A stretch of 64,000 nt of DNA, from positions 1,625,001 through 1,689,000 of the forward strand of contig NZ_CP029186.1 of NCBI RefSeq assembly GCF_003096035.1. Direction: 5' to 3'. The position numbers and the translations under genes are program-made. Each line of letters opens with the position of its first letter. Position 1 is the stretch's first letter. Under the pieces are notes generated by a model. The model made no database searches, was not told the origin of the DNA, and saw only the letters and a program-made list of their open reading frames with translations. Shown here piece after piece: positions 61,378-64,000 of the stretch. Source of the DNA: Flavobacterium album (lineage in GTDB: Bacteria; Bacteroidota; Bacteroidia; Flavobacteriales; Flavobacteriaceae).

Positions 61378-61866
61378 TTATTCTTTTCGGAATACCATTT
61401 TGGCATCAATTGCGACATGCCTTATTTCCCCGTCTACGGTTACTTCAATTTCGCGAAGGGCAGGTACGGATAGCGTAATTAGATTGCCGGTTTTAGCATA
61501 GTTGGTATGTGTTTTGATTCCATCATGAACAAAAGTTGTCTGGACATTATATGGAGTAAATTTATACGTGCCTTCATCTGTTGCAGTGACACAATTCGTT
61601 CCTTCTGAAGGAATTGTGCTTGTAACGGTTTTAATGGTGTTTATGTTTCCGAATTCTACATACGAATCCGTATAGCAGGATCCAAGTTCAGTAAGAATAT
61701 CGGTTGAGGGTGTTCCGTCTCCATTGCCATCAAAAGCACGGTTACTCGTTACTGATATAAGCTTCCATTTTCCTTGTAGGGGCACATCAGGAGTGCTGTC
61801 GTCGTTTGAACATGAGAATGCCATGAAGGCGGCTGCTGCGAAAGCTGCCATTGTCATTTTTTTCAT
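61378..61866 (-). CDS. lipocalin-like lipoprotein, copy B
   Basis: 162 residues. MKKMTMAAFAAAAFMAFSCS signal; mature part QGKWKLISVTSNRAFDGNGD, then GTPSTD and GSCYTDSYVEF. Paralogue of the protein at 57023-57517, in the same orientation on the other side of the nicotinamide-type cluster. The calcium-loop-like DGNGDG is kept, which argues that it is functional. Ligand unknown. Confidence 0.75.
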   Translation of the reverse strand: MKKMTMAAFAAAAFMAFSCSNDDSTPDVPLQGKWKLISVTSNRAFDGNGDGTPSTDILTELGSCYTDSYVEFGNINTIKTVTSTIPSEGTNCVTATDEGTYKFTPYNVQTTFVHDGIKTHTNYAKTGNLITLSVPALREIEVTVDGEIRHVAIDAKMVFRKE

Positions 61867-62070
61867 TTTGATTGATTTGATTGATGATTATTATTTAGTT
61901 GCGGACAACCATACTAATAGTCGATCAATAACGGTATTTGTTACACTTTTCTTATAAAAAAAGTAAAGCAGTCCCGTCTTTTTTAATCAATGAAGGATAA
62001 GTGATTGTCTTTTAATTTGTTGAGATAATTTTTTTGTAATAAAATTTTTCGTACGGATATGTAAATAACA

Positions 62071-62098
62071 AAAAATAGAATGGTGCGATTCTATTTTT
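62071..62098 (-). terminator. terminator of surE overlapping its stop codon
   Basis: On the minus strand AAAAATAGAAT (last Lys codons and the TAG stop) pairs with ATTCTATTTTT around six bases. The stem itself supplies the T run. Confidence 0.75.
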
Positions 62099-62870
62099 TG
62101 TTAAGGTTCCACCCGTTCAGTCCCTGTATTGCATGATGCGCTGTCAGGTCGAATTGTACCGGGACCATAGAAATATAGCCATTAGCCAAAGCCCATTCGT
62201 CGGTATCTTCGCCGTTGTCAAGGTTAACGAACTTTCCGCCCAGCCAGTAATAATCGCGCCCCATTGGGTTGGTGCGTTTGTCAAAACTCTCCGCCCACAT
62301 GGCTTTTGCCTGGCGGCACACTTTTATGCCTTTGATATCCTTCTCTTTCAGCTTAGGGAAATTCACGTTCAGGATCACACCTTCGGGCAGCCCGTTCTGC
62401 AGCACCTGCTCGGTAATCTTTTTGATAAAGGGCTTTATGGACTCAAAGTCGGCATTCCAGTTGTAGTCCAATAAAGAGAACCCAATTGCGGGAATCCCCT
62501 CGATGCCGGCCTCCACTGCGGCGCTCATTGTACCGGAATAGATCACATTGATAGAAGAGTTGGAACCGTGGTTCACACCGCTCACGCACAGGTCGGGCTT
62601 GCGGTGCAGTATCTCATTTACGGCAAACTTTACACAGTCGACCGGTGTTCCGCTGCAGCTGTATTCGGTTTCGATATCCGGGTCGATGTTTACCTTGTTG
62701 ATATAAAGCGTACTGTTGATGGTGATGGCATGGCCTGTGCCGGATTGCGGGCTGTCGGGTGCGACCACAACCACATCGCCAATCTGTTTCATTACCGATA
62801 TAAGCGCCCGTATCCCGGGTGCGGATATACCGTCGTCGTTTGTAACTAATATCAATGGTTTTTTCTTCAT
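62091..62870 (-). CDS. surE: 5'/3'-nucleotidase SurE
   Basis: 259 residues from MKKKPLILVTNDDGISAPGI; the open frame starts 6 codons earlier but the family begins here. NDDG binds the metal with the Ser of SGVNHGSNSSINVIYSGT (GxNxG motif). It is a nucleoside monophosphate phosphatase linked to stationary-phase survival. In relatives surE is often next to lpxB; here about 5 kb of other genes lie between them. Confidence 0.95.
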   Translation of the reverse strand: MKKKPLILVTNDDGISAPGIRALISVMKQIGDVVVVAPDSPQSGTGHAITINSTLYINKVNIDPDIETEYSCSGTPVDCVKFAVNEILHRKPDLCVSGVNHGSNSSINVIYSGTMSAAVEAGIEGIPAIGFSLLDYNWNADFESIKPFIKKITEQVLQNGLPEGVILNVNFPKLKEKDIKGIKVCRQAKAMWAESFDKRTNPMGRDYYWLGGKFVNLDNGEDTDEWALANGYISMVPVQFDLTAHHAIQGLNGWNLNKK

Positions 62871-63014
62871 AGCTATGGCAAAATTCAAAATAAGTATCGT
62901 ACTTTTACGTTTGCTAAATTACGCAATTTTGCAAAGCTGTCGTTTGATGATGATTTTTTGGGGTTGATTGATTTTTGGCACGCTTTTTAATGTAATTGAT
63001 AATAAGATAATCTA

Positions 63015-64000
63015 ATGAATGCCGTTATAAAGTTTATGAAAAGAAATTATAAAATAGTTATAGTTGTCGCTGTGCTTTCAGTGGCGCTATGGAGTTTTAT
63101 GCCCGGTAAGCCTAAAAAAGCTAACGATCCCGAAAAGGATAAACTGCTTTTGGAGCTCCTGACATTTGTGATAGAGAAAGGCCACTACGACCCGGCAGCC
63201 ATTGACGATACATTTTCGAAAGGCGTTTATAAAGATTACCTGCAGCAAATAGATCCTTCGAAGAGGTTCTTTACGCAGGCTGATATCGACGAGTTTTCAA
63301 AATACGAAGACAAAATCGATGATATGATAAACGAAAGGGACCTTACGTTTTTTGATCTTACCAACCAAAGGCTGTTGGAACGGATCAAGGAGTCTGAAGG
63401 CTTCTATAAAGAGATTCTTGCCAAGCCTTTCGACTTTACTAAAAACGAGAACTTTAGCGTAGACTACGATAAGCAGCCTTATGTAAAGAACGATGCCGAA
63501 CTGAAAGAACGTTGGGAGAAGCAGCTGAAGCTGTCTGTGCTTTCGACAATTACCGATAAGCAAAAGCTGCAGGAAGAGATCGCAAAAAAGAAAACTGATA
63601 AGGCAACTGAACCGCAAAAGTCGTTTGCCGACCTTGAAAAAGAAGCACGTGAATCTACACTGAAGTCGCTTAATGATTACTTCAGCTTTATGAAAGACTT
63701 TAAACGTGACGAATGGTTCAGCATGTACCTGAACGCCATTGCAGAGCGTTTCGATCCGCATACTTACTACTTTGCACCGGACGATAAAGAGAAATTCGAC
63801 ACCAGCATGAGGGGCTCCCTTGAAGGTATTGGCGCCAGGCTGCAGAAAAAAGGAGATTATATCGAGATATCAGAACTGATACCCGGCGGCCCGGCATGGA
63901 GGGGTAAAGAGCTTGAGCAGGGCGACCTTATCATGAAAGTGGCGCAGGGCACAGGCGACCCGGTAGATATCGCAGGTATCCGCCTTGACGACGTGGTTAA
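63015..64000 (+). CDS. tail-specific (carboxy-terminal processing) protease, N-terminal part (3' end outside window)
   Basis: Open from ATG 63015 to the window edge (328 codons). A second ATG at 63036 (MKRNYKIVIVVAVLSVALWS) fits the membrane anchor better and may be the true start. The N-terminal Prc-type region (ITFSK-like DTFSKGVYKDYLQQIDPSKR, then FFTQADIDEF; RFDPHTYYFAP) precedes the PDZ domain that begins near the edge (GSLEGIGARLQKKGDYIEIS, then ELIPGGPAWRG). The Ser/Lys catalytic core is beyond the window. It degrades or matures periplasmic proteins. Confidence 0.9.
   Translation, partial: MNAVIKFMKRNYKIVIVVAVLSVALWSFMPGKPKKANDPEKDKLLLELLTFVIEKGHYDPAAIDDTFSKGVYKDYLQQIDPSKRFFTQADIDEFSKYEDKIDDMINERDLTFFDLTNQRLLERIKESEGFYKEILAKPFDFTKNENFSVDYDKQPYVKNDAELKERWEKQLKLSVLSTITDKQKLQEEIAKKKTDKATEPQKSFADLEKEARESTLKSLNDYFSFMKDFKRDEWFSMYLNAIAERFDPHTYYFAPDDKEKFDTSMRGSLEGIGARLQKKGDYIEISELIPGGPAWRGKELEQGDLIMKVAQGTGDPVDIAGIRLDDVV

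Noticed and set aside
62133..62849. Rightward ORFs opposite surE
   Set aside because: Antisense shadows of a well-conserved gene.

Overview
The window reads as the chromosome of a Flavobacterium-like member of the Bacteroidota. Three things point there: the gene order coaX - outer-membrane barrel - TPR protein - lptC - CNNM protein - PpiD-type foldase; a class II HMG-CoA reductase next to a GYDIA-type GHMP kinase; and Bacteroidota-type promoters (TAnnTTTG -7 boxes) with almost no Shine-Dalgarno sequences.

Layout. 1-7.7 kb is host DNA: the end of a PDZ/aspartyl-protease gene, an ECF sigma factor operon with a membrane anti-sigma-like protein and a barrel, an exported protein, and a translationally coupled YyaL-like/MscS pair. 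7.8-36.2 kb is a prophage-like cluster of about 28 kb that ends at a tRNA-Phe gene. It has a leftward LexA-like repressor facing a row of small rightward early genes, a tailspike-like beta-helix gene, a sigma-like regulator, terminase, tail genes, protease/capsid/portal genes, a large fibre and a lysis cassette. I see no integrase, transposase or replication gene. 36.4-44.0 kb is the coaX-to-PpiD envelope operon. 44.2-46.5 kb is the leftward mevalonate pair. 46.6-52.8 kb is a dipeptide-scavenging cluster (DPP-IV, two POT transporters, a thioredoxin). 52.8-63 kb runs leftward: ComEC, a C40 peptidase, LpxB, a nicotinamide-riboside-type cluster (TonB receptor, PnuC, NadR-like enzyme) bracketed by two paralogous small lipoproteins, and SurE. 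A tail-specific protease runs off the right edge.

The most notable observations are in the prophage. (1) A probable tail-assembly-chaperone gene is split at a run of nine T; a -1 shift joins it to a well-conserved C-terminal part that ends in a TAATG overlap with the next gene. (2) Nearly every uncoupled gap between phage genes from 9.5 to 28.7 kb is filled with hairpin repeats of several families, some carrying a nested palindrome, while the ORFs remain open. (3) Three close matches to AGAA-N4-TTCT lie in the repressor-early gene gap and a fourth lies just past the repressor stop. (4) A 58-codon basic ORF is coupled to the sigma-like gene. Missing mobility genes, intact structural genes and heavy loading with repeats are consistent with a long-resident, perhaps domesticated, phage-derived element; this is inference.

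Coordinates were read by hand from the sequence. Family names come from recognising motifs; no database search was run.
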